A DNA stretch of 64,000 nt from Synechococcales cyanobacterium bin31.maxbin.ball.101 (GCA_013298165.1 JAAFJU010000007.1:1-64000); one strand, 5' to 3'; shown: positions 44,759 through 53,889, counted from the first letter of the stretch. Numbers and translations: made by a program. The notes: a model not told the origin generated them from the sequence alone.

Positions 44759-46138
44759 ATGCCTCAAGTTTTAGAGCCTGATGTCCTACAGCCCATCTAT
44801 TCGCCAAGTCCAATCATCACCAGCTATGGCGATTTAGGAAGTGATTTTGGGACGGTTGAGGACTGGACTGAGATTACTCAGGAAATGCTCGATAATTTGC
44901 CGCAGCGGTGGAGCCGAAGTTTAATCTATTTATTAGTGACCTTTGGGGTCGTTGTCATTCCTTGGGCCTTCTTGTCCGAAGTCGATGAAGTCGGTAGCGC
45001 AAAGGGCCGCTTTGAACCCAAGGGCAAGACGGTACGGCTAGATGCCACGATCGGCGGGAAGGTCTCCTCTGTCAAGGTCAAAGAAGGCCAGCAGGTGACG
45101 ATCGGCCAGCCTTTAATTGAATTTGATACCGACTTGATGCGCAATGAATTAAGTCAAGCCCAAGCCAAACTCGAAGGGCAAATCAATCGCAAAACGCAAT
45201 TACAACTCGCTCAACGCCAACTTAGCCTCAGCCTCAACACGCAACGTCTACAGTTTCAAGCCCAACTCGCCGAACAACAGTCCGAACGCAATCGCACCGA
45301 ACAACGCATTTCCCTCCACGGCACCTCCGAAACCCTCAGCCGGAACCTACTGGAGAGAGACAGCACCCGCGCTGCACGCTTTCGGGAATACAACAAAATG
45401 GGCATTCTTCCGCGCATTCAAGCCGAAGATGCCGAGCGCGTCACCCTCGAAACCCGACAGCGCCTCGAACAAAATCAATCCGATCGTCGCCAAGCCCAAC
45501 TCGAACTCGAAAAGCAAGACAGCACCGCCGAAAAAATCCGTCAAGACGGTGAACTCGCGCTGATCGCTATCCGTCGCCAAGTCGAAGAATCCCAAGCCGA
45601 AATTCTTCAAGTCGGCTCCGAAATCACGTCCCTGCGCAGCCAAATCAAATCCCTCGAACTCAAACTCCAACAAAGTCAACTCAAAGTCCCCATCTCAGGC
45701 ACCCTGTTCGAGCTTCCCGTCCAAAATCCTGGAGCCGTACTGCAACCGGGACAACTGGTGGCCACGATCGCCCCTAAAGGCGTTCCGCTGGTGCTACGGG
45801 CACAGATGACCAGTCGAGACAGTGGATTTCTCAAAGTCGGGCTTCCGGTGAAGGTAAAGCTAGATGCCTTTCCCTATCAGGACTATGGCGTTTTGGCGGG
45901 AAAGATTCGTTGGATTTCCCCAGATTCAAAACGATCGGCCTCGGCGAAGAACAGTGAAGAATCCGTTTTCGATATCGAAGTGGAACTAGCGCAGAACTAT
46001 GTGCAGGTGGGCGATCGGAAAATCCTGATTAACCCCGGACAGACCGCCAACGCCGAAGTGATCATCCGTCGTCGTCATGTCGGAGACTACATGCTTGATC
46101 CATTCCGTCGCCTGAAAAAAGGAGGAGTTAATTTCTAA
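44759..46138 (+). CDS. HlyD-family periplasmic adaptor of the peptide exporter
   Basis: A 459-residue membrane fusion protein. It has a cytoplasmic N-terminus of about 50 residues, one transmembrane helix (about 55-73, LIYLLVTFGVVVIPWAFLS), lipoyl half-motif (GGKVSSVKVKEGQQVTIGQP), a long coiled-coil hairpin (about 125-310, Gln/Arg/Glu-rich), a second lipoyl half (VPISGTLFELPV) and a beta-barrel domain. It links the C39 ABC exporter to a TolC-type outer-membrane channel not encoded here. It is 190 bp downstream of the exporter. Confidence 0.9.
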   Translation: MPQVLEPDVLQPIYSPSPIITSYGDLGSDFGTVEDWTEITQEMLDNLPQRWSRSLIYLLVTFGVVVIPWAFLSEVDEVGSAKGRFEPKGKTVRLDATIGGKVSSVKVKEGQQVTIGQPLIEFDTDLMRNELSQAQAKLEGQINRKTQLQLAQRQLSLSLNTQRLQFQAQLAEQQSERNRTEQRISLHGTSETLSRNLLERDSTRAARFREYNKMGILPRIQAEDAERVTLETRQRLEQNQSDRRQAQLELEKQDSTAEKIRQDGELALIAIRRQVEESQAEILQVGSEITSLRSQIKSLELKLQQSQLKVPISGTLFELPVQNPGAVLQPGQLVATIAPKGVPLVLRAQMTSRDSGFLKVGLPVKVKLDAFPYQDYGVLAGKIRWISPDSKRSASAKNSEESVFDIEVELAQNYVQVGDRKILINPGQTANAEVIIRRRHVGDYMLDPFRRLKKGGVNF

Positions 46139-46317
46139 AAGAACTCTGCCTAATAAGTCCTGACAATCGGTGTCAGCTCTATCTAAAGAAAGAACTGCCA
46201 TCAATCTGGAAACATTGAACCATCGATTTGATTCAATGATTAAGTGAGACGATTTAAAGAGAATTTAAATTTCGTTTTCATTTAAGAAAGATTGTCATTG
46301 GACTGCCTTTTAATACT

Positions 46318-47043
46318 ATGCCTCGCAAAATCACACTCACTCACCTTGACCTTCTCCAGCAAGCCAAATACCGTTATCAGCTTCCCGATCTTATAATGGC
46401 GGCACGTCAGCACAAAGTTCTGTTGAGTGCCGCTGAGACCGAAGGGATTGTCATTTCTACCGAAGAGCTTCAGCAGAGCGCCGATCGGCTCCGGATTGAG
46501 CATCGGCTCATGAGTGCCAAAGAGACGTTGTCATGGCTCGAACGCTACTACTTTTCGATTGATGATTTTGAAAATTTAGCGTACATTACTCTGCTTCGAT
46601 CGCGGCTTTCGGATCAGATGTTTAGCGATCGAGTTTTGACTCATTTTTCCGATCGGCAGCTAGAGTATATCCAATCCACAATTTATGAAATTATCCTGCC
46701 TGAGCATGAGTTGGCTATGGAGCTATTTTATGCCCTGCAAGAGCAAGAAATCGACTTTCTATCAGCCTTCCATCAGTATGTTCCTCAGGCGAGATCCCGA
46801 TCGGTGCGTCGCCGAGATCTTCTGCCAGAACTCTCTGCTGTTGTCTTTGCCGCCGCTCCACCTACGCTATTGCCTCCCATTCGGACCCCGAAAGGCTCCC
46901 ATTTAATCTATGTGGCGACGATCGTTCCAGCGGAATTAACCGATGAAATGCGATCGCAAATTCAAGCGGAGCTGTTTGATCAGTGGTTGATGTCGCAAAG
47001 TGAAATGCTGGAGGTTACGCTCCCAGACGATCTATTAGTTTGA
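46318..47043 (+). CDS. parvulin-type peptidylprolyl isomerase of the exporter operon
   Basis: A 241-residue protein with a SurA/PpiC-like helical N-terminal domain (about 1-100) and a degenerate parvulin domain (about 105-215, with FLSAFHQYVPQARSRSVRR and GSHLIYVATIVPAEL). There is no signal peptide, so it is cytoplasmic. In cyanobacteria a PPIase of this kind very often accompanies C39-ABC exporter plus HlyD genes, and may hold the precursor for export. It ends in a strong terminator, which marks the end of the RiPP export operon. Confidence 0.72.
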   Translation: MPRKITLTHLDLLQQAKYRYQLPDLIMAARQHKVLLSAAETEGIVISTEELQQSADRLRIEHRLMSAKETLSWLERYYFSIDDFENLAYITLLRSRLSDQMFSDRVLTHFSDRQLEYIQSTIYEIILPEHELAMELFYALQEQEIDFLSAFHQYVPQARSRSVRRRDLLPELSAVVFAAAPPTLLPPIRTPKGSHLIYVATIVPAELTDEMRSQIQAELFDQWLMSQSEMLEVTLPDDLLV

Positions 47044-47073
47044 TTCTCAACCTATTCGCAACTCCCACAAACT

Positions 47074-47100
47074 CAAAAGCCCCCAATTCTGGGGGCTTTG
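47074..47100 (+). terminator. rho-independent terminator after PPIase gene
   Basis: A 9-bp GC-rich stem CAAAGCCCCC-type (AAAGCCCCC/GGGGGCTTT) with a 6-nt loop and flanking A/T runs, about 30 bp after the stop. Confidence 0.85.
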
Positions 47101-47118
47101 TGGTATTTACAGTAGATT

Positions 47119-47595
47119 TTATCGACCCATCGCTGCACGTAATGGCGATGCGATCACAAACCACATAATCACGGCAACGATTCCAATCCCAAAGGTCGAA
47201 AGATAGCGCAGTGCAGGATCCATCTCCGATCGCATAATCACGCGATTAATTGCAACAGCCCCACCCCCAATGCCTCCACCGATCGCGCCGCCCATAAACA
47301 GTAAAACTAAGGGCAATCCGATCGCCAAATACTCATGCCAAGCCAAATCATTGGTTACTTTGACCGTGCTTCCATTCACAATCACCGAAGGAACAGGATC
47401 AAAGAAATTATTCGCTTTCAGTTCTACAAGGATCTCGACACCCTTATCATCCTTAACCAGGAATTGATTTTTATTTTTACCTTGGGGTGCAGAACTTCCA
47501 TTAACCAAAATCTTGGGTTCATTCAAGCCTGACACATCCAGTGACACTTGACGCTTTCCAAACAAAACCGAACGTACAGGGTACAACATTATCAT
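47119..47595 (-). CDS. hypothetical membrane protein
   Basis: A 158-residue protein of unknown function. The N-terminal 90 residues are beta-rich and soluble (SLDVSGLNEPKILVNGSSAP, VEILVELKANNFFDPVPSVI), followed by two transmembrane segments (about 89-117, glycine-rich GGAIGGGIGGGA; about 133-152). The topology suggests an extracytoplasmic or cytoplasmic beta domain tethered by the C-terminal helices. The start is uncertain: GTG 47610, ATG 47595 and ATG 47589 are all in frame; I chose 47595. Confidence 0.5.
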   Translation of the reverse strand: MIMLYPVRSVLFGKRQVSLDVSGLNEPKILVNGSSAPQGKNKNQFLVKDDKGVEILVELKANNFFDPVPSVIVNGSTVKVTNDLAWHEYLAIGLPLVLLFMGGAIGGGIGGGAVAINRVIMRSEMDPALRYLSTFGIGIVAVIMWFVIASPLRAAMGR

Positions 47596-47734
47596 TTCTA
47601 GCCAAATCACATCTGCTCTAAAATACCCAACTCACGATCGAAAATGATAATAATCCCGCCATAAACTCCAAAACTGACCTGGGATTGTTATATTGGCTAT
47701 TAGCGATGATGGAAGCTGTTGACAGCCGATAGTT

Positions 47735-48811
47735 ATGAAATCCAATGTTCTTTCCTTTGATCCGACGACCCTTCCTGACTTGATTGAGCAGGGCTATATT
47801 GTCTGCCAGGTCCATCCCACGTTGCCGTTGAAGATTTATAACTATGGCGCAAAAACGCAGTATGAGCGCTTTTGGAATGAGGCGACTTTGAGTTGTCGCG
47901 GATTGGTGTTGGATGCGGAGTATCAGCCGATCGCCCGACCCTTACAAAAGTTTTTCAATATTGAAGAGCATCAGGGAACATTGCCTGATGGAATGCCCGT
48001 AATCTACGAAAAGATGGATGGGTCCATGATTTTGCTGTTCCACTATGCGGGGGACTGGCAGGTTGCATCGCGGGGGAGCTTCTGTTCAGAGCAGGCAATA
48101 AAAGCAAAGGCAATGCTGGACAACTACACGGAAGAATTGGCAACACTCGATCGGAGCTATACCTATATTCTCGAAGTGATCTATCCGACCAATCGGATTG
48201 TGGTTGATTATGGAACGCAGGAGCGATTGGTGATGCTGTCGGCGATTCATACGTTGACCAGTGAGGAATTAGAGTTGGAGAACGTTGGCTGGCCCGATCG
48301 TGCCCAGACCTATCCGGCTGACGATATCAAAACCTGGATGACCACCATTCAGAAAACTCAAAGCGAACTCGTCAATCAAGAAGGCTTTATTCTAAAGTGG
48401 CCCAATGGGTTTCGGTTAAAGTACAAACTTGCAGATTACGTTCGACTGCACCGAGTTTTGACGCGGATTCAGGCGAAGGATATTTGGGAATGTCTCTGTG
48501 AGGGACAGAATCTCGATCAGTTTTTAGAATCGGTTCCAGATGAGTTTTATCAATGGGTTAAGGGGGTCAAAGCTGACTTAGACGATCAGTTTCAGGCGAT
48601 CGAAGCCGATGCGAAACGGCAGTTTGCGGCATCCGGTCAATCGCTAGAACAAATGCGCGGCGATCGCAAAGCCACCGCCGCCTATTTCCAAACGCAGCCC
48701 TATACCAAGATCTTGTTTTTAATGTTGGACGATCGGGACTATCAACAAGCCATTTGGAAATTGATCAAACCCGAATTTCAACGCCCATTCCGATCAGATA
48801 ACGAAGGCTAA
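47735..48811 (+). CDS. T4 Rnl1-like RNA ligase
   Basis: A 358-residue ATP-dependent RNA ligase. The nucleotidyl-transfer motif is YEKMDGS with Lys93 as the adenylated residue. Other motifs: RGLVLD (55-60), KFFN (72-75), LEVIYP, EGFILKW and KYKLADY. The sequence resembles phage T4 RnlA, which reseals tRNA cut by anticodon nucleases. The partner kinase-phosphatase gene starts 4 bp downstream, forming a complete RNA break-repair pair. Confidence 0.85.
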   Translation: MKSNVLSFDPTTLPDLIEQGYIVCQVHPTLPLKIYNYGAKTQYERFWNEATLSCRGLVLDAEYQPIARPLQKFFNIEEHQGTLPDGMPVIYEKMDGSMILLFHYAGDWQVASRGSFCSEQAIKAKAMLDNYTEELATLDRSYTYILEVIYPTNRIVVDYGTQERLVMLSAIHTLTSEELELENVGWPDRAQTYPADDIKTWMTTIQKTQSELVNQEGFILKWPNGFRLKYKLADYVRLHRVLTRIQAKDIWECLCEGQNLDQFLESVPDEFYQWVKGVKADLDDQFQAIEADAKRQFAASGQSLEQMRGDRKATAAYFQTQPYTKILFLMLDDRDYQQAIWKLIKPEFQRPFRSDNEG

Positions 48812-48815
48812 CACT

Positions 48816-49664
48816 ATGACACTCAAACTGATTTTGACAAAGGGACTCCCCGCCAGTGGCAAAAGCACCTGGGCCAGAGATTACATCGAAAAATATCCCT
48901 CTACTGCCAATCTCTGTAAAGATGACCTCCGGCTGCAACTGCCTGCCAGTAAAAAGCGTGAAGGTCAGGTTTTGAAAGTGCGAGATCTATTAACTCGTCA
49001 CTATCTCAGTGATGACTATTCTGTAATCTGGTCTGATACTAATCTCAATCCGATTCATGAAGCCAAAGCGATCGCCATTGCACAGGAATTCGGTGCTGAA
49101 TTTAAGATTCAAGACTTTACCCAAGTCGATCGCTTTGAATGTATTCGGCGTGATCTGTTGCGATTAAATTCTGTGGGTGAACGGGTGATTAATCAGATGT
49201 ATTACCAATACCTCGCACAGCCACAACCCGCTCCAGAAAATAATCCTAGCCTACCCAACTGCTATCTGGTTGATGTGGACGGGACCTTGGCCATCAATAC
49301 AACCCGACCGTTTTTTGCATGGCATCGAGTGGGGGAAGACAGTCTAAACGAACAGGTCGCCACGCTGGTCAAACAACTCGCTACTGCAAACAAAATCATT
49401 ATCATGTCAGGCCGATCGGAAGTCTGTCGTCAGGAGACGTTGGATTGGCTCGATCGCTATGGCATTCCCCACGATGATCTGATTATGCGTCCGGCTGAGG
49501 AACAATGTTCGGATGATATTTTGAAATCAGAACTGTACGGGCAACAGATTCGCGATCGGTATAATGTCATGGGTGTGATTGACGATCGGCCCAAAGTCTG
49601 TCGAATGTGGCGACAACTGGGTTTAAGCGTCTTCCAAGTCGGCAATCCAGATCATGAGTTTTGA
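48816..49664 (+). CDS. polynucleotide kinase-phosphatase, T4 Pnkp-like
   Basis: A 282-residue fusion in the T4 Pnkp order. Residues about 1-135 form a P-loop 5' kinase (Walker A GLPASGKST 10-18, KDDLR 35-39, DTNLN 74-78); residues about 148-282 form a HAD 3' phosphatase (Asp153-x-Asp155, DVDGTLA; MSGRSE; VIDDRPKV). The kinase adds a 5' phosphate and the phosphatase removes a 2',3'-cyclic or 3' phosphate, making ends for the ligase encoded just before it. The stop-start gap is 4 bp. Confidence 0.88.
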   Translation: MTLKLILTKGLPASGKSTWARDYIEKYPSTANLCKDDLRLQLPASKKREGQVLKVRDLLTRHYLSDDYSVIWSDTNLNPIHEAKAIAIAQEFGAEFKIQDFTQVDRFECIRRDLLRLNSVGERVINQMYYQYLAQPQPAPENNPSLPNCYLVDVDGTLAINTTRPFFAWHRVGEDSLNEQVATLVKQLATANKIIIMSGRSEVCRQETLDWLDRYGIPHDDLIMRPAEEQCSDDILKSELYGQQIRDRYNVMGVIDDRPKVCRMWRQLGLSVFQVGNPDHEF

Positions 49665-49734
49665 TCATTGAGCAACTTCTGTCAGGCACGATCGAGGACC
49701 AGGAGTTTAATCTGGGAAAGAGGATCTAATAACA

Positions 49735-49845
49735 CCCGGCGATTGAAATCGCGTCTACACAAACGAAGTCCACCGTCGACTAAGAGTTAGTCTTAACCCG
49801 CAACGGCGGGTTTTGCTTGTGTAGCCGCGACTTTAGTCGCCAGGG
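49735..49845. repeat. 111-bp imperfect inverted-repeat element (MITE-like)
   Basis: The left arm (CCCGGCGATTGAAATCGCG, then CTACACAAACGAAG) and the right arm (CTTGTGTAG, then CGCGACTTTAGTCGCCAGGG) are imperfect complements about 35-40 bp long. The sequence type, with GCGATTGAAATCGC and CTACACAA, recurs in intergenic DNA of many cyanobacteria. It sits directly before the araC gene. Confidence 0.7.
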
Positions 49846-49863
49846 CAAGTAGTGGATCTGGAG

Positions 49864-50754
49864 ATGACTCAGGAGGAACGTGCCTTGACACAGGCTTACT
49901 ACCATAGGTTTCGTCCAGTATTGGACTATATTGATGCGCATCTAGGGGATGACTTGAGTTGCGATCGATTGAGTTCGATCGCGGCCTTTTCAAAGTACCA
50001 TTTTCATCGACAATTTTCGGCTCTTTTCGGCATGAGTCTCTACCACTATATTCAACTCAACCGCTTCAAACGATCGGCTTACCAACTAGCCTTTCGCCAA
50101 TCATCCATTCTCGACATTGCGATCGACAGTGGCTACGAAACCCCCGAATCCTTTTCCCGTGCCTTCAAAAAAACGATCGGCCAAACCCCCTCCGACTTCC
50201 GAAAGCAACCCCAATGGGCATCCTGGCATTCCACCTACGAATCCCTTCATCAAATCCGGAGCAATCATATGAAACCGAACCATTCGTTAGAACCCGTTCA
50301 GATTATTACCGTTCCTTCAATGCAGGTCGCGGTGCTGGAGCATCATGGCGATCCTAGGACGATCGGTGACTCCATCAGCAAATTCATCGAATGGCGCAAA
50401 CAACATCATTTGTCGCCCAAAGTCAGCGCAACGTTCAATATCCTTTACAACAATCCCGCTGATACACCACCTGAGAACTATCGCATTGATCTCTGCGTTG
50501 CTACCGATTTAGAAATTGTTGAAAATACGCTCGGGATTATTGCTAAAACCATTCCCGGTGGGAAATGTGCGGTGTTACGACATATTGGTTCTGATGATCA
50601 GTTGGCCGATCGCATTCATGATCTCTACGCCACCTGGCTACCCCAAAGCAATGAAGAACCGCGTGATTTTCCATTGTATTTACAGCGGGTGAGCTTCTTT
50701 CCAGATGTCCCAGAACAGGACGCAATCACCGACATCTTTTTGCCGCTCTTGTAA
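49864..50754 (+). CDS. AraC family regulator with GyrI-like ligand domain
   Basis: A 296-residue regulator. Two AraC helix-turn-helix units occupy about residues 15-110 (DLSCDRLSSIAAFSKYHFHR, SILDIAIDSGYETPESFSRAF), followed by a GyrI-like/SOUL-type effector domain (about 138-296, IITVPSMQVAVLEHHGDPRT, GGKCAVLRHIGSDDQL). This is the Rob/SoxS-related layout seen in drug- and stress-response regulators. GTG 49852 is an alternative start; I chose the ATG at 49864. Confidence 0.85.
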   Translation: MTQEERALTQAYYHRFRPVLDYIDAHLGDDLSCDRLSSIAAFSKYHFHRQFSALFGMSLYHYIQLNRFKRSAYQLAFRQSSILDIAIDSGYETPESFSRAFKKTIGQTPSDFRKQPQWASWHSTYESLHQIRSNHMKPNHSLEPVQIITVPSMQVAVLEHHGDPRTIGDSISKFIEWRKQHHLSPKVSATFNILYNNPADTPPENYRIDLCVATDLEIVENTLGIIAKTIPGGKCAVLRHIGSDDQLADRIHDLYATWLPQSNEEPRDFPLYLQRVSFFPDVPEQDAITDIFLPLL

Positions 50755-50863
50755 TGCTAGTTTGCAGGATAAAACAACATGTAACAGCCGATCGAACATC
50801 TGCTGATTTATCGCTACGATAAACGATGAATCATTCAGATTAAGGCTAGAGCAGGAGCGAAAA

Positions 50864-51286
50864 ATGGACGGCAAATGTCTTTGCGGGGCAATCACGGTGA
50901 GTACCCCCGACAAAACCCATATTGATGCCTGTCATTGTGGAATGTGTCGGCGCTGGGGCGGTGGGCCTGCCTTGGGGCTATCCTGTGGGTCTGAGGTGAC
51001 GATCGTTGAAGGCCAAGAAAAGATCAAAGTATACCCGTCTTCGGAATGGGCGGAACGCGCCTTTTGTGGAAACTGTGGCACCCATTTGTTCTATCGATTG
51101 GTGGAGAGTAATCAATATTTTGTGCCAGCGGGTCTATTTCAAGATGACAGCGAGTTTGAATTTACGGAGCAGATTTTTGTGGATAAAAAGCCCAGCTACT
51201 ATGAGTTTGCCAATCAAACCGTGAATCTGTCGGAAGCTGAAGTATTTGCTAAGTTTGCGGCAGGTGGAGATACCGAAAGCGAGTAA
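50864..51286 (+). CDS. GFA family zinc-binding protein
   Basis: A 140-residue protein of the glutathione-dependent formaldehyde-activating (GFA) family. The zinc cysteines are visible: Cys5 and Cys7 (KCLCGAI), Cys23, Cys25 and Cys28 (ACHCGMCRRW), and a FCGNCGTH pair. Members bind glutathione and metal; the true substrate of this copy is not known. It lies 34 bp upstream of a lipase-like gene, probably in one transcript. Confidence 0.88.
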   Translation: MDGKCLCGAITVSTPDKTHIDACHCGMCRRWGGGPALGLSCGSEVTIVEGQEKIKVYPSSEWAERAFCGNCGTHLFYRLVESNQYFVPAGLFQDDSEFEFTEQIFVDKKPSYYEFANQTVNLSEAEVFAKFAAGGDTESE

Positions 51287-51320
51287 AACGTCATCTCAAG
51301 TTATCTAGCAATGAAGCATT

Positions 51321-52412
51321 ATGATTGCACTTTTCCTGATTGTCGTTGGTTCGATCGCACTCTTCCTGTTTCCCTTTTGGTTGCTACCCGCCAATCCTTT
51401 TCCCCAGCCATCGGGGCAATGGCGAGTGGGCACAACTGAAGTGACTTGGGATTCAGCCTGCTATACAGGTGTCATTGCCAAGGTTTGGTATCCCACGAAT
51501 GATGTCGCAGGTAACAGCCCTTATATCGATAATATTGGGCGGACCCTATCCGTCATGACCACCGGGATAAATCCCTTAGTCAAGTTGATTTTTAATCAGT
51601 TATATCTCGGTCGGGTGATGACTCCAGCCTTGCTCAATGCAACGATCGATCACAGTTCAGAAGGATTTCCCCTCATCCTCTTTTCACCCGGCTTTGGGGT
51701 CATGAATTGGCTCAATACCTTTTACGCCTTAGAGTTTGCGAGTCACGGCTTTATTGTCATTGGGATCAATCACCCTGGTTCCAGTGCTGCCAGTCTATTG
51801 GCGGATGGATCTCAGGTAAAGTTTAAGACGCTTGAGAAAAATCCCTTTGCAGATGCCGATCTATTGAATGCTGTATTAGCTGAAACGAGTCAGGAGCAAG
51901 CCAACAATATTTCCAGAGTGGTGGATACGGCGATCGCCCTGAATGCTAATTCAGACTCTGTTCTATTTCAGAAAATTAACATCAATAAAATCTTTGCTGC
52001 CGGACATTCGGTCGGTGGAGCGGCTAGTTTTATTGCCTGTGGTCAAGATCAACGTATTGCAAAAGGCGTCAATTTTGATGGGCTATTTATCGATGCGATC
52101 GACACCGACTACACCGACAAAGAACTATTGCTAGTTCTTTCCGATCGAGATCAATCCAGACCCAAAAATCAAAAAATGCGTCTTCAGTATGATCAAATCA
52201 TGGACCGGGATGCATTACAGATAGACCAGCTAGCGACCAAAGCAAGGCTACAAAGAATCCTATTACCGATGACAGGTCATCTTGATTTTGCGGATGTACC
52301 TTTGATCATTCAACCGATGTTTGTCAAGTCGATCGGTTTCGTCGGTAAAATTGATGGATTAGAGATCTTGTTGAAGACATCGACGATCGCGATGGATTTT
52401 CTAGAGCGATAA
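51321..52412 (+). CDS. alpha/beta hydrolase, PAF-acetylhydrolase-like
   Basis: A 363-residue membrane-anchored or secreted hydrolase. A hydrophobic N-terminal segment (1-22) is followed by an alpha/beta hydrolase core with nucleophile Ser230 in AAGHSVGGAA, an oxyanion-hole turn at LFSPGFGVMNW and a probable catalytic His in MTGHLDF. The arrangement fits the platelet-activating-factor acetylhydrolase isoform II group, esterases that cleave short acyl chains. The substrate is unknown. Confidence 0.75.
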   Translation: MIALFLIVVGSIALFLFPFWLLPANPFPQPSGQWRVGTTEVTWDSACYTGVIAKVWYPTNDVAGNSPYIDNIGRTLSVMTTGINPLVKLIFNQLYLGRVMTPALLNATIDHSSEGFPLILFSPGFGVMNWLNTFYALEFASHGFIVIGINHPGSSAASLLADGSQVKFKTLEKNPFADADLLNAVLAETSQEQANNISRVVDTAIALNANSDSVLFQKININKIFAAGHSVGGAASFIACGQDQRIAKGVNFDGLFIDAIDTDYTDKELLLVLSDRDQSRPKNQKMRLQYDQIMDRDALQIDQLATKARLQRILLPMTGHLDFADVPLIIQPMFVKSIGFVGKIDGLEILLKTSTIAMDFLER

Positions 52413-52454
52413 AGCTTCTGGGATTATTTAGACCACTTCGATCGGATAGCCCCA

Positions 52455-53240
52455 ATGAAACTTGAAGTCATTGCTCATGCCAAACAGGTCACACAACGAT
52501 CGCCCATTCTCTTTGTCCATGGTGCTTGGCACGCGGCATGGTGTTGGGAGAACTTTCTGCCGTACTTTGCGGACCAGGGCTACGCGGTTTATGCCGTCAG
52601 TCTAAGGGGGCATGGGGCGAGTGAGGGGCGCGATCGGATTCGGTGGCATAGTGCGGCTTATGACTATGTGGCTGATATTGATCAGGTGATTCAAACCATG
52701 CCTCAACCGCCGATTCTGGTGGGCCATTCCATGGGCGGATATGTGGTGCAGAAATATTTAGAAACTCATTCGGCAGCGGCGGGTGTTCTGTTGGCTTCGT
52801 TGCCTGTGTCAGGTCTTTTTGGTTTTGCGCTCCGGTTTGGATTACGGCATCCTTTGACTTTGCTAAAGTCGCAGCTATTGCTCAACACTTGGCACCTGAT
52901 CGAAACCCCTGGATTGGCACAAGAGGCATTTTTTTCGCCTGAGATGTCGGCAGTAGAAGTCGATCGTCATTTTGCGAGATTGCAACCGGAGTCTTCTCGG
53001 GTGACGTTTGAGACGATGTTACTCAATTTGCCGCGCCCCGATCGGGTTAAGACGCGCATGTTGGTGTTGGCAGCGGAGAACGATCGGGTCTTTTCGGTGG
53101 CGGAGCAAGAGGCGACGGCGATCGCTTATGGGACGGAAGCGGTTGTCTTTCCGGATATGGCTCACGACATGATGTTGGAACCGAATTGGCAACAGGTAGC
53201 CGATCGGATTCTCGATTGGCTTCGAGAACAGGGATTGTGA
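52455..53240 (+). CDS. alpha/beta hydrolase
   Basis: A 261-residue cytoplasmic alpha/beta hydrolase. HGAW (22-25) supplies the oxyanion hole, Ser92 the nucleophile (LVGHSMGGYV) and DMAHDMMLEP the catalytic His near residue 238. It is probably an esterase or epoxide-hydrolase relative. It follows the PAF-AH-like gene by 42 bp on the same strand. Confidence 0.85.
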   Translation: MKLEVIAHAKQVTQRSPILFVHGAWHAAWCWENFLPYFADQGYAVYAVSLRGHGASEGRDRIRWHSAAYDYVADIDQVIQTMPQPPILVGHSMGGYVVQKYLETHSAAAGVLLASLPVSGLFGFALRFGLRHPLTLLKSQLLLNTWHLIETPGLAQEAFFSPEMSAVEVDRHFARLQPESSRVTFETMLLNLPRPDRVKTRMLVLAAENDRVFSVAEQEATAIAYGTEAVVFPDMAHDMMLEPNWQQVADRILDWLREQGL

Positions 53241-53279
53241 GGTTCGATCGGTCAGCGATCGCCTTTCTTTTTCTTGAAA

Positions 53280-53507
53280 TTAGGGCTGGGTGGGAGCGAC
53301 TTCGGGGTTGAGTTGCTCACGTTGTTTTCCGACTGGCTCGACGGTGTTTTTGGCTTCTTTGGCTTTGTTAATGGGTTTGGTAATGCTAACGGCTGGAGAG
53401 GGTGAAGGTGTGGTTTTGGCTTGAGGCTTAGGTTTACTGCTGCAACTGACGATCGGTCCAATCAGGAAAAGCATGAGCATGAGACGTGACAAATGTTGGG
53501 TTCGCAT
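53280..53507 (-). CDS. small lipoprotein
   Basis: A 75-residue protein with a classical lipobox: a hydrophobic signal (LSRLMLMLFLIGPIVSC) cut before Cys22. The mature part is a Pro/Lys/Ser-rich disordered tail (KPKPQAKTTPSPSPAVSI). No function can be given. It converges on the hydrolase gene. Confidence 0.65.
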   Translation of the reverse strand: MRTQHLSRLMLMLFLIGPIVSCSSKPKPQAKTTPSPSPAVSITKPINKAKEAKNTVEPVGKQREQLNPEVAPTQP

Positions 53508-53581
53508 GAATTTTTTGGATATGTAGAGGTTGAGTCTATCAATAGAATGCCCGTTGTAGTGATGAATGCACCGTTTCTAGC

Positions 53582-53647
53582 TCAACCCAAAAACCAACTG
53601 CTAAGTTCTAAATCAACATCGATAATTTGTCCGCGCCGCAAAGCCAT
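53582..53647 (-). pseudogene. MazF/PemK-type toxin remnant
   Basis: Starting at the ATG that overlaps the antitoxin stop (TAATG), 21 residues read MALRRGQIIDVDLELSSWFL-G before a TGA. MxxRRGQIIDVDLE is the usual start of MazF/PemK RNase toxins, but the catalytic body is absent. The toxin appears truncated or deleted. Confidence 0.5.
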
Positions 53648-53889
53648 TATTCTTCCCAACCCACGATCGCACTATCAGCCAAAGCCTGCAAATCCTCATC
53701 AACCGCATAGTCTTCAGCATAGAGATCGGCTGATAATTCAAGCTGAGTCAATTCCCTCTGCAATTTCTCCAATGCAATCCGAACCAATTCATTTTGATTT
53801 TGAAAACCGTAATGTTCCGATCGTTGGACAAAAGCCCATGACGATTCATCGAGACTAAACTGTGCCTGAACCATAGGAATTCCACTCAA
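53647..53889 (-). CDS. antitoxin-like protein
   Basis: An 80-residue acidic protein with an N-terminal strand-helix segment (VQAQFSLDESSWAFVQRSEH, FQNQNELVRIALEKLQREL), compatible with a ribbon-helix-helix antitoxin, and an acidic C-terminus (LYAEDYAVDEDLQALADSAI). It overlaps by TAATG with what looks like the start of a MazF/PemK toxin, the normal antitoxin-toxin order. With the toxin broken, it is an orphan antitoxin. Confidence 0.55.
   Translation of the reverse strand: MSGIPMVQAQFSLDESSWAFVQRSEHYGFQNQNELVRIALEKLQRELTQLELSADLYAEDYAVDEDLQALADSAIVGWEE

Noticed and set aside
53493..53858. Plus-strand 121-residue open frame
   Set aside because: It runs antisense to the antitoxin and toxin remnant and has no domain or ribosome binding site.
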